Shown here: positions 22,101 to 33,324 of the stretch, piece after piece
How positions within the stretch are numbered: position 1 is the first letter of the stretch
Layout: each line of letters starts with the position of its first letter
From: Blepharisma stoltei
Lineage: Eukaryota > Ciliophora > Heterotrichea > Heterotrichida > Blepharismidae
Length of the DNA: 64,000 nt
Assembly (NCBI GenBank): GCA_914767885.1
Contig: CAJZBQ010000062.1
Span: forward strand, 248,001 to 312,000
Reading direction: 5' to 3'
Made by a program: the position numbers and the translations under genes
Notes under the pieces: model-generated
What the model was told of the DNA's origin: nothing
The model's input: only the letters and a program-made list of their open reading frames with translations
Database searches by the model: none

Positions 22101-23664
22101 CGGAAGTAGTCCAACCTGAATAAGAGTTCAGCATTGATACAACAACTGGCATATCTGCACCTCCAATAGCCATAACAAGATGCCAGCCTACAAAGAACGA
22201 AATTCCTGTCATTGCCATCAAAGATTGAAAAGCCAATGTTTCGTCTTCAGCGAAAAGGAATAAATATCCAAGCCCGAAAATAAGAATCAGGGACACGATA
22301 TTTAGCATATGTCTACCTCTCCCACATATCAGTAATGGGATTCCGCTGATCAGTCCTTGGAGTTTTGCAAAAGCGACTACTGAGCCAGTAAAAGTAATAG
22401 CTCCCATAAAAACGCCGACAAAAGTCTCGGATTTCTCGATTATCCCCATGGCTTATATACACAAAATGGCGGACGGCGACCGACCCACCTCTCAGTGGTG
22501 GTTACCCATGTATATCCGGGCATGATTTTTGGAGCCAGGAGTTAGCCCAACAACGTCTGGGACCTCGAAGCGAGAGGCCTAAGCGCAAAAGCCGCTGTTT
22601 TTTGTGATCAGACCCATGGGCAGTTACTCGTGACTTCTTTTTGCCAGCAGCGCTCAGCCCAGTGAGTGCCCGAATGAGGCAGGGCGACTTACTTGCCTAA
22701 GCTGCTTTTGTGGCTCGCCCCGAATGACGAAAGCTGTTGAGTTCTTTCTCGGGATGACCGGAAAAGAGGAGAAGGCGAGTTAGACAACTAAACGGGGGTC
22801 TCTCCAGTTTAAAAGGTGCCCTTCAATGGGTAGATCTGGCGGACGGCGCGGCAGTGTTGGCGTAAACTTAGGCGACGATCCAAGTTGGAAATGGAGGCGG
22901 TCAGCAAGGCCGGTATGAGACGGCCCTTGACATTACCTCTACCGAGAAACCGGGGGTTTCGGCCCAGGCTTGGTGAACGCTCTGCCACCATACGGAAACC
23001 GTAGAATGCTTCCTCGGACGTAGTAGGGACCTTAAATACCTAGCGTTAATCTAATCTAATCTAATCCCCATGGCTTCGTTTAACTCATTCTCATGGAGGT
23101 ATTTAGAATACCCGACAAGGGTTGCGGCAATACCAACAAAGCTGTGCAAAGCTGCGACCATCTGAGGCATCATAATCATTTCAACTTTTAAGGCAAGGGT
23201 AAGCCCAATCAAGCCTCCTAACTTCTTTTCCGTAGTTTATTTTTTAAAAATAACTTATAAATCTTATTTTCATTTTTTTAGAGGTTTAAAAATACCTCTA
23301 ACTGAAATATTGCAAGTAAAAATGTAATTTAATTTTATAAATTTAAGTTTTATAATGGAATTGTTTAAATTTAATAGAATTGGCTTTATATTTATCGCTA
23401 TTTATATTATTATATTTTCTATAAAACATTTTTTATAAAAATGATTTTGGCTCATAGAGGTTGAAGTAAGGAAAATGCTGGAATAAAGTAAACGAAATTG
23501 CTATTGAATTCGTCTAATAAAAATGTTGAGCCGATTGCAAGAGTCATTGAAATGATTCCGAAGAAATTCCCTTTTCTAGAAGATTCATGCTGTGATAATC
23601 CACCCAGCGCGAGGATAAAAAGTAGACTACATAGCATATAAACAGACTCCACTATCTGTTGCAT
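19191..23664 (-). CDS. NNT: NAD(P) transhydrogenase, mitochondrial, beta-alpha fusion
   Basis: Proton-translocating transhydrogenase: hydride transfer from NADH to NADP+ coupled to inward H+ flow across the inner mitochondrial membrane. The coding length is 1,032 residues after removal of three insertions (505, 622 and 248 bp). Order is PntB-like first (membrane helices, then NADP-binding domain with [15 protein letters not shown] and [11 protein letters not shown]), a linker, then PntA-like ([34 protein letters not shown]), and a final membrane part ending [21 protein letters not shown]. Each excision restores family residues: [31 protein letters not shown] and [13 protein letters not shown]. 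The beta-before-alpha order is known from other protists. Start [11 protein letters not shown] at 23664. Confidence 0.95.
19312..19816 (+). mobile_element. SINE-like insertion in NNT, 11-bp TSD
   Basis: 505 bp between TCAGATGCAGG copies (19312-19322, 19817-19827). Head ACACAATTAAAATGGCGAGC, tail CTAATTAATCTAATAATTTAA. It puts a stop after LTPASD in the host; excision restores the C-terminal 42 residues of NNT. Confidence 0.9.
22442..23063 (+). mobile_element. SINE/LINE-like insertion in NNT, 13-bp TSD
   Basis: 622 bp between ATCCCCATGGCTT copies (22442-22454, 23064-23076). Head TATACACAAAATGGCGGACG, tail TTAATCTAATCTAATCTA. GC-rich body with no long ORF in the UGA=Trp code. A GCCAGCAGCGCTCAGCCC segment is related to the elements at 1.2 and 28.8 kb. 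Confidence 0.9.
23219..23466. other. 248-bp IES in NNT
   Basis: AT-rich, flanked by TAA direct repeats (23219, 23467) with short inverted ends ACTTC/GAAGT. Excision restores AFSLGGLIGL, matching the PntB membrane region. Confidence 0.85.
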
Positions 23665-24068
23665 TTTATTATTGGCTATAATAGAGAATTAACTATCCAG
23701 AGATAAAAGCATTATTTTAATTGAGATAAAATAATTAAGAGAGTTCAAAGAGAGTTTAATAAAATAAAATTGTTTGAAAATAATCATAATTTGTAGCCAT
23801 CATATTTAAATAATGGATTCAATAATTATCCTATTTTCCTATCATTTAGAATCTTACTATCGCTATTTATTAAACAAGCTTAAATGTTTTATTATAGGAT
23901 TATAATAGACCAAATTTATTAAGTCTGCAAGACAATTATTTTTTAAAATAAAAATTTCGATTTAATATAATGAGTTAGTATGTAAATCCAAAATGTTTTA
24001 GGTAAAAATAAATCGATTTTTTTAAAGGTAAATTTATATCTAAATATACATATTATTATATTTATAGC
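23665..24068. other. Intergenic, AT-rich
   Basis: 404 bp between the NNT start and the kinesin stop, both minus strand. No repeat or RNA recognised. Confidence 0.5.
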
Positions 24069-27000
24069 TTATATTGGAGCGATATCTCCTTTTGAAACAA
24101 ATTTTACAGGCGATCCTTCTGATCCAGTAAAGCTCTGCCTCACTGGGGATTGTGGCATCTTAACTTTTATCAAATTATTATAACTCTCTTTGCTTTGCAC
24201 CTTTATAGTGTTTTTTATATTTTCCTTAATTTGATTATACAAATCATAGCTAAGTGGCTTATTGGGAGTATTATATTTGTTTTGCATTTCCATATATACA
24301 TTTATCCATTCTCCAAGCAGCTGGTTCAGCTTAACCACTTCTCCTTGTTTTCTTTCCAGCTCTTTTTCAAAGTTTTCTTTCATCTCGGTTAAATATGATT
24401 TTCATTTTTCTCTTTCTTCCCTCATTGAGCTAAAAACATCTTGTTCAAGCTTTGCTAGCATTGCTTGGTTGTGTTCGGCTACTAATTTGTATTGCTCATT
24501 GCTGTTTTTAAGCTGAAAATTATGCATTTCTTGCATTTGAAATCTTGTTTCAAGGTTCTTATAACGAATGAAAAAGCTTTGGCTTTCGTAGCTTTCGTGG
24601 CTTTCGTTTTCGTTATACGCAGAAGCTAAAGAAGTAAAATCGAGCCTTTTTTGTGTGAAATCATGCTTTACTGTGCATGATCTGGAATTGGATCTTTGTC
24701 TATGCCCTTGTGGCTGAGCTTGCACTGGGACTGCAGGTTTGTTTGTAAAAGTCTTGAGAAACTTTGACTTTGGGCTTGTAGCTTCTAAAGCAGTAGGTGG
24801 TTTTAGCACTATTTCTGGCTCTTTGTTTTCATATAGTTTTACCACCTTTTTATAAGAATTTTGAAGAAATTCAATCATTGACTCTAGTGTTTTGATTTGT
24901 TCATGCTGCTTTTTACACATAAATCTTTTTATCATATATTTATGATTGGCTAAATTCATCTTCCAGTCCAAGCTATACAGAGTTCTTGACATATTTGCAT
25001 TAATTATAGCTGAATGAATAACTTGATTTCTCAGTTGAAAAATCGTGATATCCTTGTTGAGCTCAGAATTATTTTCAAGAACCTGCTTTAAGCCTTTCGC
25101 ATAAGGGCTTGCCTGATATAGTCCATTTGGATCAATAGGAATGCTGATTTTTGAAATCCCTAGGTCATAAGTTTCACTTTTATCGCCTTCTACTTCATCA
25201 TGTTCTGTAATAACAGGTACATCAAGCCTAGAAACCATTTCAGATCTATCGTCAAACTCCAAACAAGTCGTTTCTTTTGGATTTGAAACATTATCAACAA
25301 ATTCTTTAAATCTTTTATCAAGATCCTGCAAAGAAGAAATAAGCCTTTTAGTTTGCACTGAAAGTCCTTCGTTTTCTCTTTTTAATACTGCGTTTTCTGT
25401 AGAATCTTTATTTATCATCATCAAGGTTTTGTGGTAATTTTCATAATACTCGTTAGCTCTTTGTTCAGATTGCAGCTGCTTTGTTCGAGAAGACGCTAAT
25501 TTATTTTCGAGTTCTTGGTTTTTTTCAGCAAGAATTTTGTATTCGTTTTTGAAATGATGGTATTTTTTTTTGAATTTTTCCAAATCTCTTTCAAGGGTTT
25601 CTCGGACTTGTTGGAAATTTTCTTTCTGCTCACCATCGAAATCTGTTAAACGCTCTGGGATAAAATTGAAGGAAGAGGCTAAGGAGTCAGTCTCGAAAAT
25701 TGAATAGTGAGTGTTTTTCTTGTCTAAAATTGGAAAATTGTCTTCAGAAACTGCCCTTAAGTCTTCTAAATTTACTAAAAGCTTGGCTTCTTCTGAAGAT
25801 TTTCTGCTGATTTTTGGCTTTGAGATAATTGTGAGAGATTTTCTGGTTCCTTGAGGAGATTGGACTCTACTGCTTTTCTGCGACTTGCAGTCAGTGCATG
25901 AAGTTTCTTTTTCTCCTCGTAAAAACTGGATTTCTATTTTTGCTGAATTTAGTTCATTTTTGAGCTGTTCAATTAATTTCAAGTAATTGTCAGGTGAGTT
26001 CTTTATATTCACTTTGACCTTGTTTTTTATTGCTTTAGCTCTTATTGCGAATCCCATTGTGTTCAAAGTTTCTTCTTGGTTTTTTGGCGATGGAGAGCAA
26101 GCAACAATAAGTGTCGTTTTATAGTTTCCTCCTAACGACTCTTGTAATAGTCTTGTTAATTTTGAGTCCCTATATGGAATATGGTCAGAATTCTGCACCA
26201 GAGCGTGAATCACGTTACCTAGTGCTGAAAGTGACAAATTTATTTTTTTGGCTTCTTCTAGCTTATTTCCAGTCACCCCTGAGTTATTGACTTTTTCGCT
26301 ACCCGCCAAATCGACCAAATTCAAAGTTCCTTTTTTTTCTGACTCCTCTCATGAGTGAGCAGATTTTTTGCTCGTTGATTTTTCCGTTTTAAATATAAAG
26401 CTTAAATTTTTATTATCATTATTAACTATCCATTTTATTTTTAATATAAATTGTAATTGTCAAATAATCGATTTTATTCAGAACGCTTCTCAACTCTCCA
26501 TAAGTCCTTATGGACTTCTTAACCACCTAGTTATGCTAGCTTGCACCAATCTGCCCCCTTTTTTCCTCTCATTGTGTTTCACACTCTTTCGCTTTGGCTT
26601 CAATACCTCTGTGAGAATTATTTTCACGTTAGGTCTTTTTGCCTTAGCTTCTATTTCCATTTCTGCTTTCAGTTTATGCTTCGATTTCTGCCTCAAATTC
26701 TTCTTCAGCTTCCGTTTCAATTTCTGCTCCACGTTCTGGTTTAACTTCTACTTCTGTTTCAAAACCTGCTTCCTTCCTACTTCAATTTCTGCTTTAACTT
26801 CTGCTTTAATTTAATTTCTGCTTGAATTTGCGCTTCAATTCTTCAAATTCTGCTTCAGTTCCTGCTTCTTCTGTTCCATTCCCTGCTCCCCTTTCTGACT
26901 CTGACTCTGATCCTGCTCCAGTTCCTGCCTTCTCCCCTCGTTGGCCCTTTGGCTTTAGTTTACGGCTAAAAATTCAATTGGCTCCATATTCACTCTCTCT

Positions 27001-28457
27001 AGAATCTGAAAGTACTTCTCCCCCATCTATTAGTTTTATTATCACTAATCTTCGTATTCAAACCTCAAAGAACCTCTGTCAAGTTCTTATCATTATCTCA
27101 TATCTATCTTCCAAAGAAGCATCAAGGAAGCCATCAACCTCCTGCCAAAACTCTTTATCCCAAAACAAACTATCTTCATCGGAATCCATTTTTTTTCAAA
27201 AAGCTCCATGCTACTACTACACAATCCTCGATCGGTTTTCAAGGCAGACATTTCGCTCCTCACCCTTTTTGGCTCTATTTTTTCTAAAATAAAAAAGTGA
27301 ATTGTACTTGTCAAATTTTTTTGAAAATCCAAACAAAAATGAAAAATCTCCATTTATGATTTCAAGATGCAAAAATAGACTTGACTGTACAAAGCAAGTG
27401 TCCATATTTTTTCTGGTTGATATATCGCTTGTGTCTATTGCGATCTATTACGGAATAAATTTTTTAAAACCTAATTTCGAAAAAATTGGAAAGGATAATT
27501 ATTTAATTTTAGAAAATTTATGTAGCTATTTAAAATTCAATGTGAATTAATGAAGATTTTATTTTAATGAGTATCATTTATATTTCAATATATTTTTTAT
27601 GTTAAAAAATTTTTTGCTCATTCACTCACGGCTCTTTTCCCCAAAAAAGGTTTTTATGATTTTTTGCTCATAAAATGGAGTGAGTCATTTGGCAATTTCT
27701 GCATAACCTGAAGAATAAAAATCAAATGAGATCTGGAAGACGTCTTATTTAATTTTGTAGACGCAACTGTCCTCATTTCCTCTCCTAGCGTTAAGGCTTC
27801 TAGCATATCATTTTCTGAGGTTACACAAACCTCAGTAAGCCCCTGCACATAAATTCCTCTTCTCGGACACTGTTTTATTCTCAGTGATTTTGTCTCCGCA
27901 TCTAATAAATCTCTTATAGTTTCTTTATAAATTTCAAGCATTGAGCATTTCAAAGTATATTCAATTTCGCCACTATCCATTTGGACAGCTTCAAAAATTT
28001 GTGAGGCTGCTCTCGGAATAATCCCTCTAGACTCTTCAGAATATATATCATATCCCATCATTGTATAGGTTTTGCCTGATCCTGTTTGCCCATAAGCGAA
28101 AATTGTGCCATTATAGCCTGTCATGACATCTTCAATAGTTGGTTTCCCAGCTAATTCATAGACTTCTTGTTGGGTTGAGTTTGGATCGAAGATCCGGTCT
28201 AATGTAAATGATTCGAGGTCTTTTCCTTGACCAATGCCTACCGTTTTTTCGTTTATAAAAGTGATTACTTCTAGGGAATCGGAATATGCCTATATAATCG
28301 TTACCATTTCGTAATCAACGATTGGTCGAAATCTCCCTATAACTTTTATATTGCTTGCTCTTGGTTGTTGGATTACAGATATGCTAGTATCAGAGCCCTG
28401 ACTCATTAATGCTGGGCTTTGAGGCCTATTAAAAGACTCTTGCCTGATGGTTGACAT
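24069..28457 (-). CDS. Kinesin heavy chain-like motor protein
   Basis: Microtubule motor of 1,014 residues after removal of one 15-nt intron (28290-28304) and a 1,329-bp insertion. The N-terminal motor has [12 protein letters not shown]-loop GQTGSGKT, switch I SSRSH, and switch [10 protein letters not shown] with [14 protein letters not shown] and [18 protein letters not shown] long coiled-coil stalk follows from about residue 370. The tail holds a Ser/Pro/Gln-rich linker and further coiled coil. The insertion lies between switch I and switch II, so unprocessed DNA cannot make a motor. Excision at TGAGT repeats reads [20 protein letters not shown]. Similarity in the motor is nearest kinesin-1 type, but the tail is not diagnostic. 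Confidence 0.9.
26352..27680 (+). mobile_element. Large MITE-family-1-related element with internal ORF
   Basis: 1,329 bp inside the kinesin motor, bounded by TGAGT repeats (26352, 27681). Its right 260 bp follow the family 1 MITE core step by step (TTCGAAAAAATTGGAAA, AAATTTATG, ATGAGTATCATTTATAT, GCTCATTCACTCACGG). The left end has a TGAGCAGATTTTTTGCTC hairpin, as in family 1. The middle is GC-richer and holds the ORF at 26806-27189 plus decayed AGCAGAAATTGA-like repeats. Borders have no TA and are less certain. Confidence 0.7.
26806..27189 (-). CDS. ORF inside the kinesin insertion (germline-limited?)
   Basis: A 127-codon ORF in the UGA=Trp code, with three TGA and two TGG codons, from ATG 27189 ([16 protein letters not shown]) to TAA 26806. 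The N-terminal half is acidic/aromatic and may be helical ([16 protein letters not shown]). The middle is a Gly/Glu/Ser-rich low-complexity stretch; the end is basic ([12 protein letters not shown]). Beyond the stop, other frames keep Lys/Glu-rich repeats, suggesting a decayed longer gene. No family recognised. It sits on the same strand as the host kinesin but in DNA that must be removed to make the motor. It may be cargo of the element, or a chance ORF in a repeat. Confidence 0.4.
28290..28304 (-). other. 15-nt intron in kinesin
   Basis: Minus strand GTAACGATTATATAG. Removal joins VDYEM to AYSDSLEV in the motor N-terminus. Confidence 0.9.
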
Positions 28458-29136
28458 TTATTATCAAATTAAAATGTAATTTTATCAGTTGAATTATTAC
28501 TGTTCAAATTGAGAATTGTCAATCAAATTAAATAATACTTTAATAATCGTAAATAATAGAATTCTGCCATTATATTTGGTATACATTAAAATAGTGTGGT
28601 TAGCAAATCCACCATCTTAACACCTGTAGCTGGCCAACTTAGGGATTTTGTGAAAGGGAGGATGACGTTCGGGAATGTGCATCTCTGACTCATAGGCAGC
28701 GCCTGCCTTCCCTTTTCCCCCCTATTATTCACTGCCAAAAGAAAGCTCAACCGCTTACGCGATTCGGGACAGGCCACAAAGCAACCTAGAATGGTAAGTC
28801 GTGCTGCCTCTTTCGGACACCCAGCCTAGGCCTGGGCGCTGCTGGCAAACAAAATGCAAAAAAGCTTCCGCTTGAGCCAGGCCCCAAATCAGCTGAAATA
28901 GCGCTTGATCTCTCGCTCAAGGCTAACCCAATCCTTGGGCAGATCTTTGCACTAAAAAGCAATGTCTGAATGCATAAGGACACCTGCCACATGGAGAATA
29001 GGTCTCTCGTCACCAGCCAATTTAATCTATATAAAACGTCTTAATTTACATTGAAAAAATAGACATAAGGAAGAAAAATGAATGACATCATTCGACAAAT
29101 TTCTTAAATTACCAATAATTGGATAATAATTAATTT
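28458..29136. other. Intergenic with SINE-like element
   Basis: Divergent spacer between kinesin and the reductase-MORN gene, mostly filled by the GC-rich element at about 28588-29030. About 105 bp of AT-rich DNA remain before the ATG at 29137. Confidence 0.6.
28588..29030. mobile_element. SINE-like element, intergenic
   Basis: A GC-rich block whose GCGCTGCTGGCAAACAAAATG and AAATCAGCTGAAATAGCG segments match the element at 1.06-1.35 kb in the same order. The right edge has a TTTAATCT tail-like sequence. No clear target duplication found; borders approximate. Confidence 0.55.
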
Positions 29137-31326
29137 ATGCAGGCTTTGGCTCTAGAGAACTCAAAGGATTATTCCAGTTTAGCTTTAAAACAAGTGGAGA
29201 TCCCTGAACCTAAAATAGGTGAAGTCTTAATAAAAATTGAGAAAGCCCCAATCTATAATTCTGATATCCTTTCAATTCACACAAAACCATCAAGAAAAAG
29301 CTCTGCCTATCTAATTCCTGGCATAGAAGGAACAGGGACTGTCATAAAAAGTGGAGGAGGTATAAAATCCTGGTTTCTGATAGGGAAAAAAATCAGTTTT
29401 TTGCAACTTGATGACACATATGCAGGATCCTGGGCAGAGTATACCGTTTGCAACTCAAAATGATGCAAACCAATAGAAGACAATAAAAATTCCTCAAGAA
29501 TTTTGATATATAGTTCTTTCTTAGCCAAAATGGCGATCGATACTGCAAGAAAGAACAATTATTCAGGGATAATCTTAACTAATGCAGACACTATTACTGG
29601 AAAAATCCTGCTAAAACTTGCTCTTTCATGCAAAATAAAATGCATTTGTATCGTTGAAGAAAAATCACAGAAAATTGAACTTAAACAAATAGGGGCAAAT
29701 AGTGTGCTTAGACCTAGCAAAAATAATTTTAACTCAAAACTCAAGAAGTTATGTGACGATGTAGGTCCTTTGTGCACTTTTAACGTAAGTGGAGGCAAAC
29801 TAATTAGTTATATCGTTCCAATAATTCCATTAGAAAGCGAAATTTATATCATTGATAATGATTCTGATAGCCAGCTCTCTGGAATTAACCCATCAGATCT
29901 TATTTTTGGAGGTAAAAAAATCAAAGGCTTAGATTTGCAAAGATGGCTTAAAGGGTTGTCTATGAGACAGCGCTTAAGCCATCTAGAAGATATTTTTAAC
30001 GAAAAAGAAATTTTTCAAATAAACGATTTTGACTATTTTTCTTTTTCAGACTTCAAAAATGGAATAATAAACTGCTTACACAGTAATAGCAAGCGCCAAT
30101 CTATTTTAAATATCAATCATATTATTGAAGAAAGCAAAGAGAATGAGAATTCAGAAGAGATAAAGCAGGAAAGTGCTGAAAAAGAAGAAATACCAGAAAA
30201 AGAAGAAATAAAAGAAAATGAAATTGAAGAGTCTAAAGAAGAATGCGAGATAAATAATGAAAAAGAAGAGGAAGATGAAGCAGAAAAGGAAGAACAAGCT
30301 TATTTAGAGAGCGAAATTCAAAATTCTGAATCAAGAACAGTAACAAAACTGCTTCAAAGCCTGCCTAAGTTTGAATGGGATTATCAGCTTGGTGATGGAA
30401 TCGAAACAAAAGAAATGCCACTAAAGCAGCTTCCTGATTTAAGCATCTATAGAGGAGAATGGGCTAATGGCTCTCTTCATGGGAAAGGGACAAGATATTA
30501 CACTGATGGGTCCATTTACATAGGATACTGGCAGAATGGCCAAAGTAATGGAAAAGGACTCTTTATTAATTCAGACGGAGAATGGTATGAAGGTATGTGG
30601 AAGGAGTCAAAATTCAATGGTTTCGGAAAACATTTATCCCAAGAAGGTCAATATTACGAAGGCATATTTGAAAATAATTTTATTCAAAGCGGAAGCGAAG
30701 TCACGTTTGATGGAAATAAATATGAAGGAAACTTTATTAATAATGAGTGAAGCGGATTTGGGTCTTTAACAATTAGAGAAACAGAAATGAAATATGAAGG
30801 AGAGTTCGTTAAAGGAAATATTTCAGGAAAAGGGAAATTATTTTATAAGGATGGCAAAGTTTTCGAAGGAGAATTCGAATGGTTTAATGCAACAGGTACT
30901 ATGACTTATCCTGATGGAACTAAATTTGAAGGAAAAATTAATGACTGCAAGGAATGTGGGGAAGGAAAATTAATTACAGCAGATGGGGAAGTAAAAACTG
31001 GATTATGGAAAGAAGGGCAGCTTGTTAAATGAATTGAGGATAATAAAGAAGAAACAGAGAATAAGGAAGAACAGAAAGAAGAAAACGCCGAAGAAAGCAA
31101 GCAGGAACAAGAAGTAGAAAGCAAGCAGGAACAAGAAGTAGAAAGTACTGATAAGGAAGCAGCTCATGATCAAGAGACAGGGAGCAAAGATAATGCAGAG
31201 CAAAGCAAGCCTGAGAGCAGTGAAGACACAAGTAAAGTAAATGAAGAAGAAAGTGCTCAAACAATAGAAAACTCTCAAGAAGCTCAAGATGCAGAAATTA
31301 AAGAAGAAAACAAATCCACTGAATAA
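29137..31326 (+). CDS. MDR reductase (MECR-like) fused to MORN repeats
   Basis: 729 residues. Residues 1-330 form a medium-chain dehydrogenase/reductase fold: GroES-like start (VEIPEPKIGEVLIKIEKAP, YNSDILSI, PGIEGTGTVI), then a Rossmann half (GIILTNADTITGKILLKLAL, IGANSVLRP, FNVSGGKL) most like 2-enoyl thioester reductases; zinc ligands are absent. An acidic Glu/Lys linker (about 330-395) follows, then eight or nine MORN repeats (for example YIGYWQNGQSNGKGLF, YEGNFINNEWSGFGS), with the MORN Trp of repeat 5 encoded by TGA. The tail is Glu/Gln-rich. MORN arrays usually bind membrane lipid or scaffold proteins; the reductase may be a catalytic or pseudo-enzyme module. The nucleotide-binding glycine motif is not canonical. 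Confidence 0.85.
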
Positions 31327-31703
31327 AAAATATTTAACCTAGAAAATTCCCAATAAAAGTTATAGAAATTGCCCGATGATGGCGCTCAATGCACCATCAT
31401 CGGGCAACGTCTTTTCAGGGTCCACCCTGGAAACGGGTTCCACGTGTGAAGCCCTTTTTAACATGTGGAGAATCCTCACTTCCACGCGTCAAAAAGGGTT
31501 CCATACGTGGAACCCATTTCATGTGTGGACCCTTAAAAGGCGTTGCCCGATGATGGCGCATTGAGCGCCATCATTCGGGGAATCAGTATAAAAATTTAAT
31601 AAAATATTTAATAAATAAAAATTAAATTTAAATTCCCTTTTTATTATAAATTATCAAAATATAGCCCCCTTAGGAGTAATTGCTAAAGAAATTTATAAAA
31701 ATT
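31327..31703. other. Intergenic with foldback element
   Basis: The spacer holds the GC-rich foldback at 31361-31585 and AT-rich DNA upstream of the transposase start. Confidence 0.6.
31361..31585. mobile_element. Foldback element with GCCCGATGATGGCGC arms
   Basis: A 225-bp block flanked by TATA (31361, 31586). Each end is itself a hairpin (GCCCGATGATGGCGCTCAAT..ACCATCATCGGGC and its mirror), and the two ends are inverted relative to each other. The interior holds further nested inverted pairs (TTCCACGTGTG, CCACGCGTC, CCATACGTGGAACCC, CTTTTTAA). A 56-bp relative is inserted in the MITE at 47.9 kb. Confidence 0.8.
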
Positions 31704-33287
31704 ATGGTTAAGAAGCGAAAAAGCAAAAAAACTTCCAAAGACGCACCAACATTTACTGCTACCAATGTAATTGAAAGCACTGATCTTATAAATCCTTATA
31801 TTGAACGGACCAGAGATGAAATCATCCAAATATCCCGATTCAAGCAAATAAAAATAAATTTCAGCGAAGAAGACAACACACAGCTTCCCCCACGGCATAA
31901 CTATCTTTTCCATATTGATTTCAATAGAGCACAAAGCGAAACAATAGAAGATCCTCTTCCACCTGATGAAGTCGAAGAATACAGCAGATACGCTGACGAG
32001 CTCTTCCGAGACTTTGCCAGCAAAGCTCCCGACTATGACCTAAACGAAAATGTCCTAAGCCACAATCTTTCTGATGGCGTCACAATTAGAGAAATGCTTC
32101 AAGCCATTAAAACTAGCCCATATAAAGATGACTTCAGGACTTACCTTGAAAAAATCCAATTTAACTCTATTAATCAAATAAAGCTCAAAGAAAAAGAAGA
32201 AACCATAATAATTGAAGCTGTCGAAAGCTTCAAGCGAGGACTCTCAATTAAGGACGCTTATCAAGAAATGAAAGGGAGAGCTTCTTCTGAGAAATTAAAA
32301 AGCATATATAAACTATGAAAGCTCAATGGAGACAGCTACCTCAGTAAAATCAAGAAAAAAACAATGCCTGCATTGAAGCCTGAACATATGGCATTTCTTA
32401 AAGAAATTTCTGAAGACCCAAGAAATACAGTTTTATCAGGAAGGGAAAGAAAATTATTATTATGCAACCATTTTGGGACCAAAATTAAAACTGATAGTGT
32501 CAGGCAGGCTTTGAAAGAGCTTGGGTATTCATTGAAAAGAATCAGACTCCATGTGCCTGAAGCTGACAGGATTTCACATAGAAACTCCCGATGCAGAGTG
32601 GTGCAGCAGCTTGTTATGCTACAAAGGGCAGGGAAAGAAATGGTCAGTGTTGACGAAGCTCAAGTAAATAGAGGAGAAACTGCAAACTATGGCTGGGCAA
32701 AAAAAGGCCAAAGAGCTTTATATATAAGAGGACGCAAAGGAAAGCCTTTACAAATAGTAACAGCTGCAAGACCTAGTGGATTAATCGGGTACATAATCAA
32801 GCAAAACAGAATTGACCAATACTCTTATAAGCATTTCCTAAGCTTAGTATTTGAAAAACTCAAAGAAATCGACCCAGAAAACTATAAAGAAAGGTTTTTC
32901 ATATTCATGGACAATGCTTCTGCACACAAAACCAAGCTAATAAAAGACTACTGCGAAATTCATGGAATGATTGTCCTCTGCAATGCTCCGATGACCCCAC
33001 AGCTGAATCCTATTGAATTTGTATTTTCTATGTTTAAATGAAATTTAAGAAGGCTCCCAATGAGTGAGCATGATGACTTATTGACTTATGTTTATGAAGC
33101 ATTTAAGAGAATTAAGCCAAGACACATTTATAATGCTTATATTCATGCCATGAGATCTTATAAGCCTGCACTGAGATATGAAATGATGCACGATACCAGA
33201 GGATATAACAAGATCGACTGTAAGATCAAATGTGCAGGAAAACATGTGAAAACTTTGATTAATTTCATGAAACTTAACACCCTTTAA
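31704..33287 (+). CDS. DD34E transposase (IS630/Tc1-mariner DDE_3 type)
   Basis: 527 residues, start MVKKRKSKKTSK (the only early ATG), stop TAA at 33287. The N-terminal 290 residues contain helical HTH-like segments (SFKRGLSIKDAYQEM, DSVRQALKELGYSLKR). The catalytic core has D in MVSVDEAQVN, D in FIFMDNASAHKT and E in LNPIEFVFSMFKW; there are 34 residues between the second D and E. One core Trp (FKW) is TGA. The frame is uninterrupted and all three acidic residues are present, so it may be active or domesticated. No terminal inverted repeats are visible at the gene edges, which favours a domesticated gene. It is 37 bp from the convergent APC2 stop. Confidence 0.88.
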
Positions 33288-33324
33288 TATAAATTATTAT
33301 TAAAAAAGCTATTAAAATAAATAA

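Noticed and set aside
26368-27292. Plus-strand ORFs in the kinesin insertion
   Set aside because: Antisense to the repeat-rich cargo ORF, low complexity (Phe/Leu/Ser-rich), with no TGA-Trp signature.
31003-31287. Minus-strand hydrophobic ORFs
   Set aside because: Antisense to the Glu/Lys/Gln-rich tail of the MORN protein; the reverse of GAA/AAG runs mimics membrane segments.
31704-33287. Transposase as the source of the adjacent foldback at 31361
   Set aside because: The foldback ends do not recur downstream of the gene, so there is no element structure joining them.
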